This document shows positions 17,322-26,406 of a stretch of DNA of 64,000 nucleotides, in pieces. The stretch's first letter is position 1; each line of letters starts with the position of its first letter. Where the stretch lies: assembly GCF_032714615.1 (NCBI RefSeq), contig NZ_JAWDKA010000001.1, forward strand, positions 248,001-312,000. The letters are read 5' to 3'. A model generated the notes under the pieces. That model was not told the DNA's origin. It did no database searches and saw only the letters and a list, made by a program, of their open reading frames with translations. Source of the DNA: Methanorbis furvi. GTDB taxonomy: Archaea; Halobacteriota; Methanomicrobia; Methanomicrobiales; Methanocorpusculaceae. Made by a program: the position numbers and the translations under genes.

Positions 17322-17864
17322 TTAGTAGTAGTAGCTTATCACATTGATCTTTGCTTCCTTCTTCTTGCGGTCAAGGAAACTGAAGACAGCGTTGTGATCC
17401 GCGCCGCTGATCAGCATGAGGACTGCGCTGTGGGCATCGCTCACCTGATCAGGCATACCGATGATGCCGATCGTTTTTCCGTAGACCGAGACGAACGTTC
17501 CGGTCATGTTTTCGATCTGTTCGCGGGCTTTTCCGTCGCGGCCGATGATTCTTCCACGGACGCGGGCAAGTTTCTGCGGCGTGTCTGCATCGTCAGAGAT
17601 GTCGATTAAGTCAAGGATCATGTCATCGTCTTCGAGAAGTTTTTTGGCACGGTCAGGAGAAAATCCACGGCCGATTGCTTTGATGATCTCCATTGATCTG
17701 ATCTCGGCGAGTGCGTCCTCTTCATTTTCGATTACGACGATTCCGTCTTTGCTGTCGACTTCAAGGGTGACGTTCAGTATTTTTTCCAGATGTTTTCTGG
17801 TATCGCCGTTTTTTCCAATGATTGCTCCGATACGGTCGTTGGGGATCTTGAGTTCCTGGGTCAT
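17322..17864 (-). CDS. KH-domain RNA-binding protein (Pno1/Dim2-like)
   Basis: 180 residues with two KH domains. The first has IGAIIGKNGDTRKHLEKI (GxxG loop GKNG) and the second GRIIGRDGKAREQIENMTG (GxxG loop GRDG). This two-KH layout matches archaeal homologues of Dim2/Pno1, a small-subunit ribosome assembly factor. It follows rio1 by a single base, and the KH-Rio1 pairing is conserved in archaea and makes functional sense because both act in 40S/30S maturation. The ATG at 17864 is well placed after the rio1 stop. Confidence 0.92.
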   Translation of the reverse strand: MTQELKIPNDRIGAIIGKNGDTRKHLEKILNVTLEVDSKDGIVVIENEEDALAEIRSMEIIKAIGRGFSPDRAKKLLEDDDMILDLIDISDDADTPQKLARVRGRIIGRDGKAREQIENMTGTFVSVYGKTIGIIGMPDQVSDAHSAVLMLISGADHNAVFSFLDRKKKEAKINVISYYY

Positions 17865-17865
17865 G

Positions 17866-18693
17866 TTATATCTCGAAAAATTCTTCTCCGACTATGCTGC
17901 GGAAGAGTTCATGTTCATCGGTTGTTTTGCATTTTGATGCAAAAAACCTGTTGATGTTCTTAATGTCGCGGAATAGAAAGTTGTAGGCTTTCGGGTGTTC
18001 CGGGGTTACGGCCTGGGCCATGTCGATGAGGATGAGACCGTTCGGTCCTGTCAGGATGTTGTACTCTGAGAGGTCTCCGTGAATGAGACGGGCTTTCTGG
18101 TAGAGGTCACGGATGAGGCCGAGAGCTTCTTCGTAGGTCTCTTCCGGAGTTTTTGGCAGAAGCTGACGCATCTGGGGGTAGGGGATGATGCCTTCTCCAA
18201 GGAACTGCATGATCAGAATGTTGCGGTCAAATGCGTAGGGTTCCGGGCAGGGGAGACCTGCTTCGCGTGTCCGGGAGAGGTTGCTGTACTCTTTTTTGGT
18301 CCATGCGAAGATGATGTCTTTGTGGGTTCTGCGGATGTTGGAAAATCTGGGGTCGCCAAGGATGTAATCGCTCATGGTGGTGAAGTTGCCGGTCCGGAGA
18401 CGGTAGATCTTGACTGCTGCGCCGATTTCTTTTCCGTCTTCGTTTGTTTTTCCGGCAGAAAATACGTTCGCCTCTTTTCCGGTGGAGATGGATCCGCCAA
18501 GTGAGGTGATGACTTTTTTGTTCACCAGTTTGTAAAGGGCAAGAAGAGTGGTCTCGTCGAACACTTCGTCGGTGACTTTGCGCGAGTCTTCGTCTTTGAT
18601 ACGGACGCCGAGCTCGGCAAGCTTCCGGTCGAGTTTTTCGATTCTATCCAGATTTTCGTGGTGATGATCACGTGATTTCGGTGTTGATTTCAT
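17866..18693 (-). CDS. rio1: Rio1-type atypical protein kinase
   Basis: About 275 residues from ATG 18693; a TTG at 18720 would add nine residues. RIO kinase features are the flexible-loop/P-loop GGSISTGKEANVFSA, the catalytic lysine in AAVKIYRLRT, the catalytic loop RLIHGDLSEYNIL (HGD-x-S-x-x-N) and the metal-binding LILIDMAQAV (Asp of the DFG equivalent). The RIO1 signature STGKEANVF identifies the subfamily. It acts in ribosomal subunit maturation. It heads the two-gene operon with the KH protein. eIF1A, which often precedes this pair in archaea, is absent here. Confidence 0.95.
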   Translation of the reverse strand: MKSTPKSRDHHHENLDRIEKLDRKLAELGVRIKDEDSRKVTDEVFDETTLLALYKLVNKKVITSLGGSISTGKEANVFSAGKTNEDGKEIGAAVKIYRLRTGNFTTMSDYILGDPRFSNIRRTHKDIIFAWTKKEYSNLSRTREAGLPCPEPYAFDRNILIMQFLGEGIIPYPQMRQLLPKTPEETYEEALGLIRDLYQKARLIHGDLSEYNILTGPNGLILIDMAQAVTPEHPKAYNFLFRDIKNINRFFASKCKTTDEHELFRSIVGEEFFEI

Positions 18694-18823
18694 GATTTTT
18701 GGGGGTGATTGCGTTTTCAATTATACTATATTTCTCTTATGAATAATTAGCTCTTCTGACCGTCATAAAAATTATCGGTGATGGACTTCGGTATTTTCGG
18801 GTTTCTGATCTCAGAAAGATAGA

Positions 18824-19080
18824 CTTTGCCCATAAAATCGTTTGTTGGCAACTAACGTTCATCGTAGCTCCGCCCACGGAAATACGGAAAACACAGAAAT
18901 AAAAACATCACGGAGCAGACGTGAACACCACAGAAATGAATTGTTTTTGGATTCCGTGATGTTCACGTCTGCTCCGTGATGTTTTTATTTCTATGATATT
19001 CCGTGTGTTCCGTTTTTCCGTGGGCGGAGCTGATCAACCCCAAACTGTGTTCACCAATAAACGAATTTATGGGCAAAGCC
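18824..19080. repeat. Palindromic repeat family 1, copy A (with extended arms)
   Basis: Core 18866-19031: outer arms AGCTCCGCCCACGGAAA and TTTCCGTGGGCGGAGCT; inner arms ACATCACGGAGCAGACGTGA and its complement around a short centre. In this copy the inverted repeat extends outward (CTTTGCCCATAAAATCG on the left, CGAATTTATGGGCAAAG on the right). About 165 bases in the core. A MITE-like or stem-loop element with no coding capacity. Confidence 0.85.
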
Positions 19081-19158
19081 ACTTTATCCACAAAAAATAT
19101 ATGGCATCATACATACTACAGTCCCTCATCAATATCCGCGGGAGAAGGAACACACAAG

Positions 19159-19827
19159 ATGGAGATCGACGAAATTTTTGAAAATCGAAAAATAATTCCG
19201 GAACGCCTCCTCTCCTTCGGGTTTGTCCGGCAGAATGACGGCTACCACTACGCAGCTCCTCTTCTTGACGGACGATTTCAGATGTCCGTCATCATATCTG
19301 AACAGGGAAAAGTTTACACCGAAGTGATTGATACCGTCTCAGAGTATGCGTACGTTCTGCATCGCGTCGCTGAGGCTGAAGGAGAGTTTGTCGGACGGGT
19401 GCGGGATGAATACGAGAGCGTCCTCGCCGCTATCAATAATGCCTGCTTCGAGCGTGATGTGTTCAAAAGCAGCATGGCAAAGAAAGTTATTAGCCATGTC
19501 CGCGAGACCTACGGGGACGAGCTTGAGTTTTTATGGAACAGGTTTCCGGAAAATGCGGTGTTTCGAAGGCAGGACACCGAAAAATGGTATGCGGCCCTGC
19601 TCAGGATACCGAAAAGAAAACTCGGCATTGACGATGACGAGCTGATTGAGATCATCGACCTGCGAATCATTTCTGAGGAAATTCCCTCTCTCATCGATAA
19701 CAAAAAATATTTTCCCGGATATCATATGAACAAAAAACACTGGTTCACAATATGTCTTGATGGCTCCGTTCCTGCTGAAGAAATATTTTGCAGGATAGAG
19801 GAGAGTTATCGGTTGGCAAAAAAATAG
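19159..19827 (+). CDS. MmcQ/YjbR-family protein
   Basis: About 222 residues from ATG 19159 (MEIDEIFENRKIIPERLLSF), which has GGAGAAGGA upstream; the reading frame is open further upstream into the repeat but has no better start. The first half resembles an SMI1-free helical domain, and the second half has the YjbR/MmcQ (CyaY-like fold) pattern: WNRFPENAVFRRQDTEKWYA, LLRIPKRKL, and the ending KHWFTICLDGSVPAEEI. Such proteins are annotated as DNA-binding-like, but the function is not established. It is probably monocistronic and convergent with tyrS. Confidence 0.8.
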   Translation: MEIDEIFENRKIIPERLLSFGFVRQNDGYHYAAPLLDGRFQMSVIISEQGKVYTEVIDTVSEYAYVLHRVAEAEGEFVGRVRDEYESVLAAINNACFERDVFKSSMAKKVISHVRETYGDELEFLWNRFPENAVFRRQDTEKWYAALLRIPKRKLGIDDDELIEIIDLRIISEEIPSLIDNKKYFPGYHMNKKHWFTICLDGSVPAEEIFCRIEESYRLAKK

Positions 19828-19852
19828 TTGGAAAAAATTTTTCAAAAAAAAA

Positions 19853-20812
19853 TTATGCTTTGTTTTTGTAGCTCTGCACGTAGGCATATGCATCTGCGAG
19901 TAACTCTGTTAAAGAGTCGCCGCATGCGGCTTTGAGATCCATCGGGTGGATTTTTCCTGCCGCATATGCTGCTTCAAGTTCTGCATAGCTCTGGTACTCA
20001 GAGTTTCCGCCGAACTTTTCCGGGCGGCGGATGACAACCTCAGACATCCGCGGGAAAATATTGTACTGGAACACCTGGAGAATCGGGTTTCCTTCCGTCT
20101 CCGGCGGGCAGAATGCCTTCTTCATCTTCTTCTTGATCTCCTCAGGAGAGTCTGCGACCGAGACGACATTGCCTTTTGAAGAGGACATCTTCTGACCGTC
20201 GAGTCCGTTCACAATCGGTGTGTGAATACAGACCGGAGGTTTGTAGCCAAGGCTTGGCAGATGCTCGCGTGCAAGCATGTGAATTTTTCTCTGATCAATT
20301 CCGCCAACCGCCGCATCAACGTTGAGGGTCGGGATGTCAACAACCTGCATAACCGGATACACCATCTGCGAAACCATCGGGTTGTCCATTGCCCGACCGA
20401 CCTCATCCATACTTCGGGTCGCACGGTTCAGGGTTATCTCCTGACAGAGTGTGAGAACTTCGGTCTGATATTTGGGCGTCAGCTGAACATCTGTCCCAAG
20501 CACAAACTCTGCTCCTTTCAGACCGCATGCCTCAATGCATGCCTTGTTGTACTCGGCAAGCTCTTTTATCTGTTCAAAGGTTCCCTTCCGGTTCAGATAT
20601 GCGTGCAGGTTTGCGATCAAGACCACGACGTCAAACCCTGCTTCTTTCATATCCATCAGTTTATTGATGGTCACCAGGTGACCGAGGTGAATCTCGCCGC
20701 TGGGTTCATACCCGGTATAGACCCGCTTTGTTGGTTTGTTCAACAATTGCCGGAGTTCGTCTTCAGTGACGATCTCCGCCGTGTTACGGGTGACGAGTTC
20801 GTATGCGTCCAT
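19853..20812 (-). CDS. tyrS: Tyrosyl-tRNA synthetase
   Basis: 319 residues, the short archaeal/eukaryal-type class I TyrRS without the bacterial S4 tail. The HIGH equivalent is GYEPSGEIHLGHL (HLGH), and the KMSKS loop is KMSSSKGN. The tyrosine-binding Tyr and Asp/Gln residues lie in the TYxP/YPVMQVVD region typical for the archaeal enzyme. It charges tRNA-Tyr in the cytoplasm. ATG 20812 is well supported. It is convergent with the YjbR-like gene and separated by about 25 bases with A/T tracts acting as a likely terminator. Confidence 0.95.
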   Translation of the reverse strand: MDAYELVTRNTAEIVTEDELRQLLNKPTKRVYTGYEPSGEIHLGHLVTINKLMDMKEAGFDVVVLIANLHAYLNRKGTFEQIKELAEYNKACIEACGLKGAEFVLGTDVQLTPKYQTEVLTLCQEITLNRATRSMDEVGRAMDNPMVSQMVYPVMQVVDIPTLNVDAAVGGIDQRKIHMLAREHLPSLGYKPPVCIHTPIVNGLDGQKMSSSKGNVVSVADSPEEIKKKMKKAFCPPETEGNPILQVFQYNIFPRMSEVVIRRPEKFGGNSEYQSYAELEAAYAAGKIHPMDLKAACGDSLTELLADAYAYVQSYKNKA

Positions 20813-20894
20813 ATCCTACTACATTGGAAGCACAATGAGATAAAGGATGTGTGATACGGTGTAGACAGGTTGGAAAAAATAAAAAAGAATTTTT

Positions 20895-21617
20895 TTATCC
20901 GATTTTTTCGATGAGAACAGCTGCTGCATGCAGCAGTTCCCGCCCTCTTGAGGTGATAGCGTAGTCTTTGCGCTCTCCCTTCTGCAGGATCATGCCGGAT
21001 GATGTCAGCTTTTCTAAGTGAAACAATAAATTTCCTCCGCGAAGTCCGGTGAGTTTTGCAAGATCTGCAAAGGCTTTCGGCTCGCTTGCAAGGGACTTGA
21101 GAATTTTTACGCGGACGACATTTGCGAGCGGCTCGCCAATCCATGCAACGACCGCGTCGTCAGAGAGTTCCTGAATCTGTTCGGCGACACTGTCTCCGGC
21201 ATAGACTCCGGCACTTTTCAGCAGTTTTGTCTGGGCCGCAAACAGTCTATCTGCTTCTGCAAGACATCCGGTGCAGTTTTCGTTGCTGCACATTTTCTGG
21301 GCATTTTCGTACTCGCGGCGGATCTTTGTTATCTCTTCAGCAGAGATCGAGCCGGTCTTCAGACTTTTTAGAAGTGTTTCATAGGTTTTGGAAAACTGGG
21401 GCAGACATTTGTCCTTTGCAGAACAGTTTTCTGCCTGGGCCTCAAGAGTTTTTTTCGCATGCTCAAGTTCGCCTTTGATCAGCATCTCAGCAGAATTTTT
21501 TCTAAACGCTTCCAGTGCTGAATTGTTGTCAGAGGTTTCTGCGGCAATATATCTGCGAAGTTCGGCTCTGAGCGATCTGATCTCTTCGCGAAGTTCGGCA
21601 GCCAAAACGTCTTCCAT
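20895..21617 (-). CDS. Winged-helix regulator with N-terminal coiled coil and Cys cluster
   Basis: 240 residues. Residues 1-50 are charged and heptad-like (LREEIRSLRAELRRYIAAE), predicted coiled coil. The centre carries NCSAKDKC and later MCSNENCTGC, six cysteines that could bind a metal or an iron-sulfur cluster. The C-terminus (about 165-240) is an ArsR/MarR-like winged helix: VRVKILKSLASEPKAFADLA, RGGNLLFHLEKLTSSGMI, YAITSRGRELL. A redox- or metal-sensing transcription factor is inferred. Targets are unknown; the downstream flavin-oxidase-like gene (21678-22085) has the same orientation, but lies upstream in the transcription direction. Confidence 0.75.
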   Translation of the reverse strand: MEDVLAAELREEIRSLRAELRRYIAAETSDNNSALEAFRKNSAEMLIKGELEHAKKTLEAQAENCSAKDKCLPQFSKTYETLLKSLKTGSISAEEITKIRREYENAQKMCSNENCTGCLAEADRLFAAQTKLLKSAGVYAGDSVAEQIQELSDDAVVAWIGEPLANVVRVKILKSLASEPKAFADLAKLTGLRGGNLLFHLEKLTSSGMILQKGERKDYAITSRGRELLHAAAVLIEKIG

Positions 21618-21677
21618 TGTTCAGTAAATAATTTCCTTTGTGATCAGATGAAGGTATAGTTCAAAAAAATTGAGATT

Positions 21678-22085
21678 TCAAAGACGGTAAGTCTTTGGCG
21701 GATTGCCGGAGAAGTCTGCGATGACTGCGGTTGCATCCGCAAGAGTAAAGATTGCAAACTCCGGGTTTTCTGCGGTCTGATAGATGCCTTTCACGAGAGG
21801 GCTTGATGCAATGACCGCTTTTTTGATCTCAAGATCATTGGAAAACGAGATCTTCGCAGAAATTCTTATCCAGGCAAACTCAGGGGACGCGGTTGTTATC
21901 TCAATGTTTGGATGATTTTTCATCTGTGCATACATCGGTTTTTTGTTCGAGGTGCAGAAGTAGGGTTTTCCATCCTTCTCCAGCATGAACATGAATGGTC
22001 TGACTTTCGGGTTGCCGGATTCGTCAACAGTTGCAAGATAGAGGACCGGGTTTTTCTTCATAAATTCCATTGCTTCGTTTGTCAT
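21678..22085 (-). CDS. Pyridoxamine 5'-phosphate oxidase-like flavoprotein
   Basis: 135 residues. Split-barrel FMN-binding fold of the PNPOx-like superfamily. LYLATVDESGNPKVRPFMFM is the typical N-terminal strand pair, followed by KPYFCTSNKKPMYAQMKNHP and ITTASPEFAWIRISAKISF. Small members such as this usually bind FMN or F420 and act as reductases or flavin sinks; F420 use would be plausible in a methanogen but is not shown. It lies divergent from the P-type ATPase gene across 159 bases that contain both promoters. Confidence 0.85.
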   Translation of the reverse strand: MTNEAMEFMKKNPVLYLATVDESGNPKVRPFMFMLEKDGKPYFCTSNKKPMYAQMKNHPNIEITTASPEFAWIRISAKISFSNDLEIKKAVIASSPLVKGIYQTAENPEFAIFTLADATAVIADFSGNPPKTYRL

Positions 22086-22244
22086 GATGTTTTTCCTTCG
22101 AGTCTGTGCGGACTCTCTACTACTCTATTGATCTTTCATGTTTATAAAAATAACCTTTTAGTGTATTTTTATAACTTTTAAAAACATGACCCCATACGCA
22201 GGTTAATGCATACTCGCCGCTAATTTTCACAACAGGATACTGCA

Positions 22245-24980
22245 ATGGATAAACTGGATTTTTCCTCCGGACAGTCCTGGTACTCCCTGTCTGTTTCGGA
22301 TACCGAGAGCCGTCTTGCAACCTCTCTTGAGCAGGGCCTTTCCCTTTCCGAGGCAGAGGAGCGCAGGAAAACATTTGGCGGCAATGTACTGCAAAATGAG
22401 GAGAAGCCAAGTTTCATCAGGGTTTTTCTTCGCCAGTACCGCGACTACATGCAGATAATTCTGCTCGCAGCAGCAGCCCTGAGTCTGTATGTCGGCAACG
22501 TCAGCACCGCGTTGCTTTTATTTGCCTTAACACTGCTGAACGCCATTCTTGGCATTCGTTCCGAACGCCAGGCCGCAGACAGTGTTGCGGCGCTGAAAAA
22601 AATGATGAAGACCACCACCCGCTGTCTTCGTGACGGCGCGTTGATAACGCTTGCAATCGAAGAGCTCGTCCCGGGCGATGTGGTGGAGTTTGAAAGCGGC
22701 GACATCGTTCCTGCCGACGGCAGAATTGTTTACTCAGCAGCTCTTGAAATCGAAGAGTCGGCCCTGACCGGTGAGAGCCAGCCGGTTCCAAAAGAGATAG
22801 CCGTTCTCTCCTCTGGCGATATGCCGATCGGTGATCAGGCCAACATGGGATTCATGAACACGGTCGTGACCCGCGGCAAAGGAAAAATGATCGTGACCGG
22901 CACTGGCATGAACACCGAAGTCGGAAAAATTGCCGGCATGCTTCGCGAGGTCAAAGAGGAAAAGACTCCGCTGACAAAAAAGATCGATCAGCTCAGCATC
23001 GCGGTTGCAATCATTGCAGCCATTGCGCTCATTCTTCTGATAAGTATCGGCCTTTACCATGGCGAGTCGTTTGATGATCTCTTCACGCTCGGCATTGCGC
23101 TTGCGGTCGCGGCAGTACCGACCGGCCTTCCTGTCGTGATGACGCTGATGCTCTCGGTCGGCACGATGGACCTCGCCAAACGCGGAGCAATTGTGAAGCG
23201 TTTACCTTCTGTTGAAACGCTCGGCTCAACCTCTGCCATATGTTCCGACAAAACAGGAACCCTGACGATGAACCAGATGACCGCAAGAGAAATTGTCGTC
23301 GCGGGCCGCACGCTGACGGTCACCGGCGAAGGATACTATCCGAACGGTCAGATTCAGCATGTTGGCGGCGCCCCGATCGCCTCACTTGACCCGATTCTTC
23401 TGCCGATGGTTCTCTGTTCTGACGCGACAGTATCGGATGGAAAACTCGTCGGCGATCCAACCGAAGGGGCTCTCGTGATTCTTGCGGAGAAGGGAGGCCT
23501 CAACACCGCAGCAACCCGGGCCGAGTACCCGCGAATTGCTGAAGTTCCGTTTGACTCCGAGTACAAGTTCATGGCAACGTTTCACGCAATGACCGACCCG
23601 AACACCGGCAAAGAGATCGTCCGGTGTTATGTCAAAGGTGCGCCTGACGTCCTTGTTTCCCGCGGTGTCTCCTATATTGATACGAATACAACCGTCTCCC
23701 CCCTTGCCGGATCCGAGTCCGCGATTCTTGCGGCAAACGATGATCTGGCGAAAAAAGGTCTGCGGGTGATGATGATAGCCTACCGCGACTTTGATCCGGC
23801 CACGTTTGATTCTTCTTCAGTTACGCCTGAAAGCATCCGCGATCTCACGATTGTTGCGATGGTCGGCATTATTGATCCGCCGCGTTCTGAGGTGAAGGAT
23901 GCAATTGCCACCTGTAAGACCGCGGGCATCCGGGTCAGAATGATCACAGGCGATCACGGAACAACTGCCGGAGCGATTGCCGGCCAGCTTGGCATCTCCG
24001 GAAAAGTGATCACTGGTGCTGAGATGTCTGCGATGTCGGATGAACAGCTCCGCGCTTCGATCGATGATATCGGCGTTGTTGCCCGCGTCGCGCCGGAACA
24101 CAAAGTGCGGCTTGTGCAGACCCTCAAAGAAAAAGGCGATATCGTTGCGATGACCGGTGACGGCGTCAATGATGCTCCGGCGCTGAAGGCCGCAGACATC
24201 GGTGTTGCGATGGGAATTACCGGAACCGAAGTGTCAAAGGAGTCTGCCGAGATGATTCTGACCGACGACAACTTTGCAACGATTGTAACAGCCGTTCGTC
24301 AGGGACGTGTTCTCTATGATAATATGCTGAAGTTCATCAGATTCCAGATGGCAAATCTGATGGCCTACATTCTTCTGTTTCTGTTTGCCGCGCTTTTTGT
24401 CGGCGCCTACACAGGAATTTTTGCGCCGGTACAGACGCTTTTTATCAGCTACTTTGTTACGGTCCCGGTCGGTATGGCACTGTGTTATGATACGGCAGCT
24501 CCGGGAATTATGACGAAAAAGCCGCGACCGAAGAATGAGCGGATCATGTCAGGATGGTTTACCGTGCGGATGATCCTCGTCGGTATTTACTGGGGAGCGG
24601 CTCCCCTTGCAGGATATATCTGGATTGAGTCAACCGGCGGAACGCCCGAGCAGGCGATTGCGATGACGATGATTACGTTCATCCTTCTGCACATTCCGTT
24701 CACGGCAAACCTCCGGTTCCCGGACGCGAGTATCTTCACCCGCGAGTTTCTGACGAATCGTACTCTCTTCATCATGTTTCTGGTGGTGATTGCCTGGGCG
24801 GTGATTCTCACTGAGATCGGATTCATGCAGAGTCTGTTCGGCACTGCGGCGCTGGGCGAGCAGGCATGGTTTGTTGCTATTATGATAGCCGTCGTTGCTC
24901 TGTTTCTGGGCGAGGCAGGAAAGGCGATTGCGAGGAGGGTGCTGAAACGATCTCCTGCCGGGGCTGCGACTCCGGCATGA
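22245..24980 (+). CDS. P-type cation-transporting ATPase (P2-like)
   Basis: 911 residues, about ten membrane segments. Actuator domain TGE is in SALTGESQPV, the phosphorylation site is CSDKTGTLTMNQMTAREI, the nucleotide-binding KGAPD motif is CYVKGAPDVLVS, and the hinge is MTGDGVNDAPALKAADIGVAMG. N-terminal cation-ATPase domain precedes M1. Overall it resembles PacL/PMR1-type ATPases. The M4 motif is PTGLP rather than the PEGLP of Ca2+ pumps, and the M6 region (FVTVPVGMAL) lacks the usual Asn/Asp ligands, so the exported ion is unclear. Start ATG 22245 has weak ribosome binding. Confidence 0.9.
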   Translation: MDKLDFSSGQSWYSLSVSDTESRLATSLEQGLSLSEAEERRKTFGGNVLQNEEKPSFIRVFLRQYRDYMQIILLAAAALSLYVGNVSTALLLFALTLLNAILGIRSERQAADSVAALKKMMKTTTRCLRDGALITLAIEELVPGDVVEFESGDIVPADGRIVYSAALEIEESALTGESQPVPKEIAVLSSGDMPIGDQANMGFMNTVVTRGKGKMIVTGTGMNTEVGKIAGMLREVKEEKTPLTKKIDQLSIAVAIIAAIALILLISIGLYHGESFDDLFTLGIALAVAAVPTGLPVVMTLMLSVGTMDLAKRGAIVKRLPSVETLGSTSAICSDKTGTLTMNQMTAREIVVAGRTLTVTGEGYYPNGQIQHVGGAPIASLDPILLPMVLCSDATVSDGKLVGDPTEGALVILAEKGGLNTAATRAEYPRIAEVPFDSEYKFMATFHAMTDPNTGKEIVRCYVKGAPDVLVSRGVSYIDTNTTVSPLAGSESAILAANDDLAKKGLRVMMIAYRDFDPATFDSSSVTPESIRDLTIVAMVGIIDPPRSEVKDAIATCKTAGIRVRMITGDHGTTAGAIAGQLGISGKVITGAEMSAMSDEQLRASIDDIGVVARVAPEHKVRLVQTLKEKGDIVAMTGDGVNDAPALKAADIGVAMGITGTEVSKESAEMILTDDNFATIVTAVRQGRVLYDNMLKFIRFQMANLMAYILLFLFAALFVGAYTGIFAPVQTLFISYFVTVPVGMALCYDTAAPGIMTKKPRPKNERIMSGWFTVRMILVGIYWGAAPLAGYIWIESTGGTPEQAIAMTMITFILLHIPFTANLRFPDASIFTREFLTNRTLFIMFLVVIAWAVILTEIGFMQSLFGTAALGEQAWFVAIMIAVVALFLGEAGKAIARRVLKRSPAGAATPA

Positions 24981-25010
24981 TTTTTTCTCTCAATTTTTTT
25001 TGAAAAAGGG

Positions 25011-25216
25011 AACGCGAATAGCACGAATCGCATGCCTTCGGCCTGCTCACCGCTTCGCGGAATACCGCGAATAAAAAAATCGCCAATGGCGATTTTTAAA
25101 AAATTATTATAATTACTTATTTTTGGACAGATTCTATTCGTTCAGAAAAAACACAAACATTTTTTTTTTGAAAAATCGCCATTGGCGATTTTTTTTATTC
25201 GCGCTATTCGCGTTTC
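25011..25216. repeat. Palindromic repeat family 2, copy 1
   Basis: Ends AACGCGAATAGC and GCGCTATTCGCGTT. Inner inverted pair AAAAATCGCCAATGGCGATT and its complement around an A/T-rich centre. Copy 1 has an additional GC-rich piece between the left outer and inner arms. Non-coding. Confidence 0.85.
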
Positions 25217-25222
25217 AAATAT

Positions 25223-26395
25223 TCACCGAGCGATCGGGTACTCTCTTCCCCGCCACCACAGGAAATACTTCCCATCCCGCCGCATCAGAACGCAGCCGTC
25301 CAGAAAACCCGGCCAGTCATTCGTAAAATCATAACCCGTCAGGAGGGAAACGAAAGGAACAATCCATGCATCATGCGTAATGCAGACCGAAATTTCTCCG
25401 TCGGCAAGCGTACCCGAAACAAAATCAAACATCCGGCTGGTACCAACATCCACAGGATAATGTCCGGGAAGGATTTCGCCAGCGACATACCGGAGGCTCA
25501 TGATCTTCACCGGATTTATTACATAAAACTCTCTGACCAGTTCATCGTCTGCGACATACGCGCTCGGCGTTCCAAGCATCAGACTTTCCTCTGCTTCTTT
25601 GGCAACGCCAGCTCCTGCAAGAATTTCATTACCGGTCTGCACACACCGAACCATCGGACTTGCGTACGCACGAATCGGCACATCAGGAAGCGCAGCTCCA
25701 AACTCCCGCGCCTGCCTCCTTCCCCGGGCAGTCAGAACTTTTGTTGAACCAGGCTCTCCTTTGATGAACGGCTGTCGTTCTCCGTGCCGCATCAGAACTG
25801 CGGCCGCGTCCCAGTCTGCAGTCTGCAAAACTTTGGGGATCTGATTCTCCTGCGGAACATAGCGGACATCTCCTCTCAGGGGAAACTTTTCCGCAGGCTC
25901 TTTTGCTCTCCCGATTACCGTTCCCGCGGCATCAATTACCAGCCAGCCGTTTTCATCCCGGACTGCTGCAACTCCGTTTGCAAAAGGTCGTGCATCAAAG
26001 TACCAGTCTCCGTAGAGCAGCTCGCCTGCCGTAGTAATGTGGGTTGCCCCGAATGTTTCATGATACACAACCGCCGAACCTTCGGCAAAATCCGTCGCAT
26101 ACAGATACGTGTCGTAAGCAATCGGCTTTCCTGTCTGATCGATGTAAAAGTAACGGCCGTTCGCGTCTCTGACTGCTGCGACTCCTTCGGCAAAGTCTCC
26201 GGTCCAGTCATACCGCTCAGCATACGCAGGCTCTCCGGCAAACGTAATGTGACACGCTCCTGCCGCATCACAGGCAACCGCAAGTCCCGGAAATTTGAAC
26301 GGCCCGATATTTTTGAAGCGCCGTTCATAGATCGGCACCCCTTCATAGAGATGATGCGTTTTGTCTGAGCTTGGGATCAGATCGTCGAAATTCAT
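25223..26395 (-). CDS. WG-repeat protein fused to histidine phosphatase domain
   Basis: About 390 residues from ATG 26395 (MNFDDLIPSSDKTHH). N-terminal half has WG-type repeats: FAEGVAAVRDANGRYFYID, FAEGSAVVYHETFGATHIT, FANGVAAVRDENGWLVID. The C-terminal half is a phosphoglycerate mutase-like domain with LMRHGERQP (RHG catalytic His), the second Arg in ASPMVRCVQTGNEIL, and the distal His in CITHDAWI. A protein-binding WG module joined to a phosphatase in a cytoplasmic protein. Substrate unknown. It sits 11 bases downstream of the gap gene and may share its transcript. Confidence 0.82.
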   Translation of the reverse strand: MNFDDLIPSSDKTHHLYEGVPIYERRFKNIGPFKFPGLAVACDAAGACHITFAGEPAYAERYDWTGDFAEGVAAVRDANGRYFYIDQTGKPIAYDTYLYATDFAEGSAVVYHETFGATHITTAGELLYGDWYFDARPFANGVAAVRDENGWLVIDAAGTVIGRAKEPAEKFPLRGDVRYVPQENQIPKVLQTADWDAAAVLMRHGERQPFIKGEPGSTKVLTARGRRQAREFGAALPDVPIRAYASPMVRCVQTGNEILAGAGVAKEAEESLMLGTPSAYVADDELVREFYVINPVKIMSLRYVAGEILPGHYPVDVGTSRMFDFVSGTLADGEISVCITHDAWIVPFVSLLTGYDFTNDWPGFLDGCVLMRRDGKYFLWWRGREYPIAR

Positions 26396-26406
26396 AAAAA
26401 AGAAAA

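Noticed and set aside
18840-19080. Possible CRISPR-like or tRNA structure in the palindromic repeats
   Set aside because: No regularly spaced short repeats and no tRNA arms; arrangement is a single large inverted repeat.
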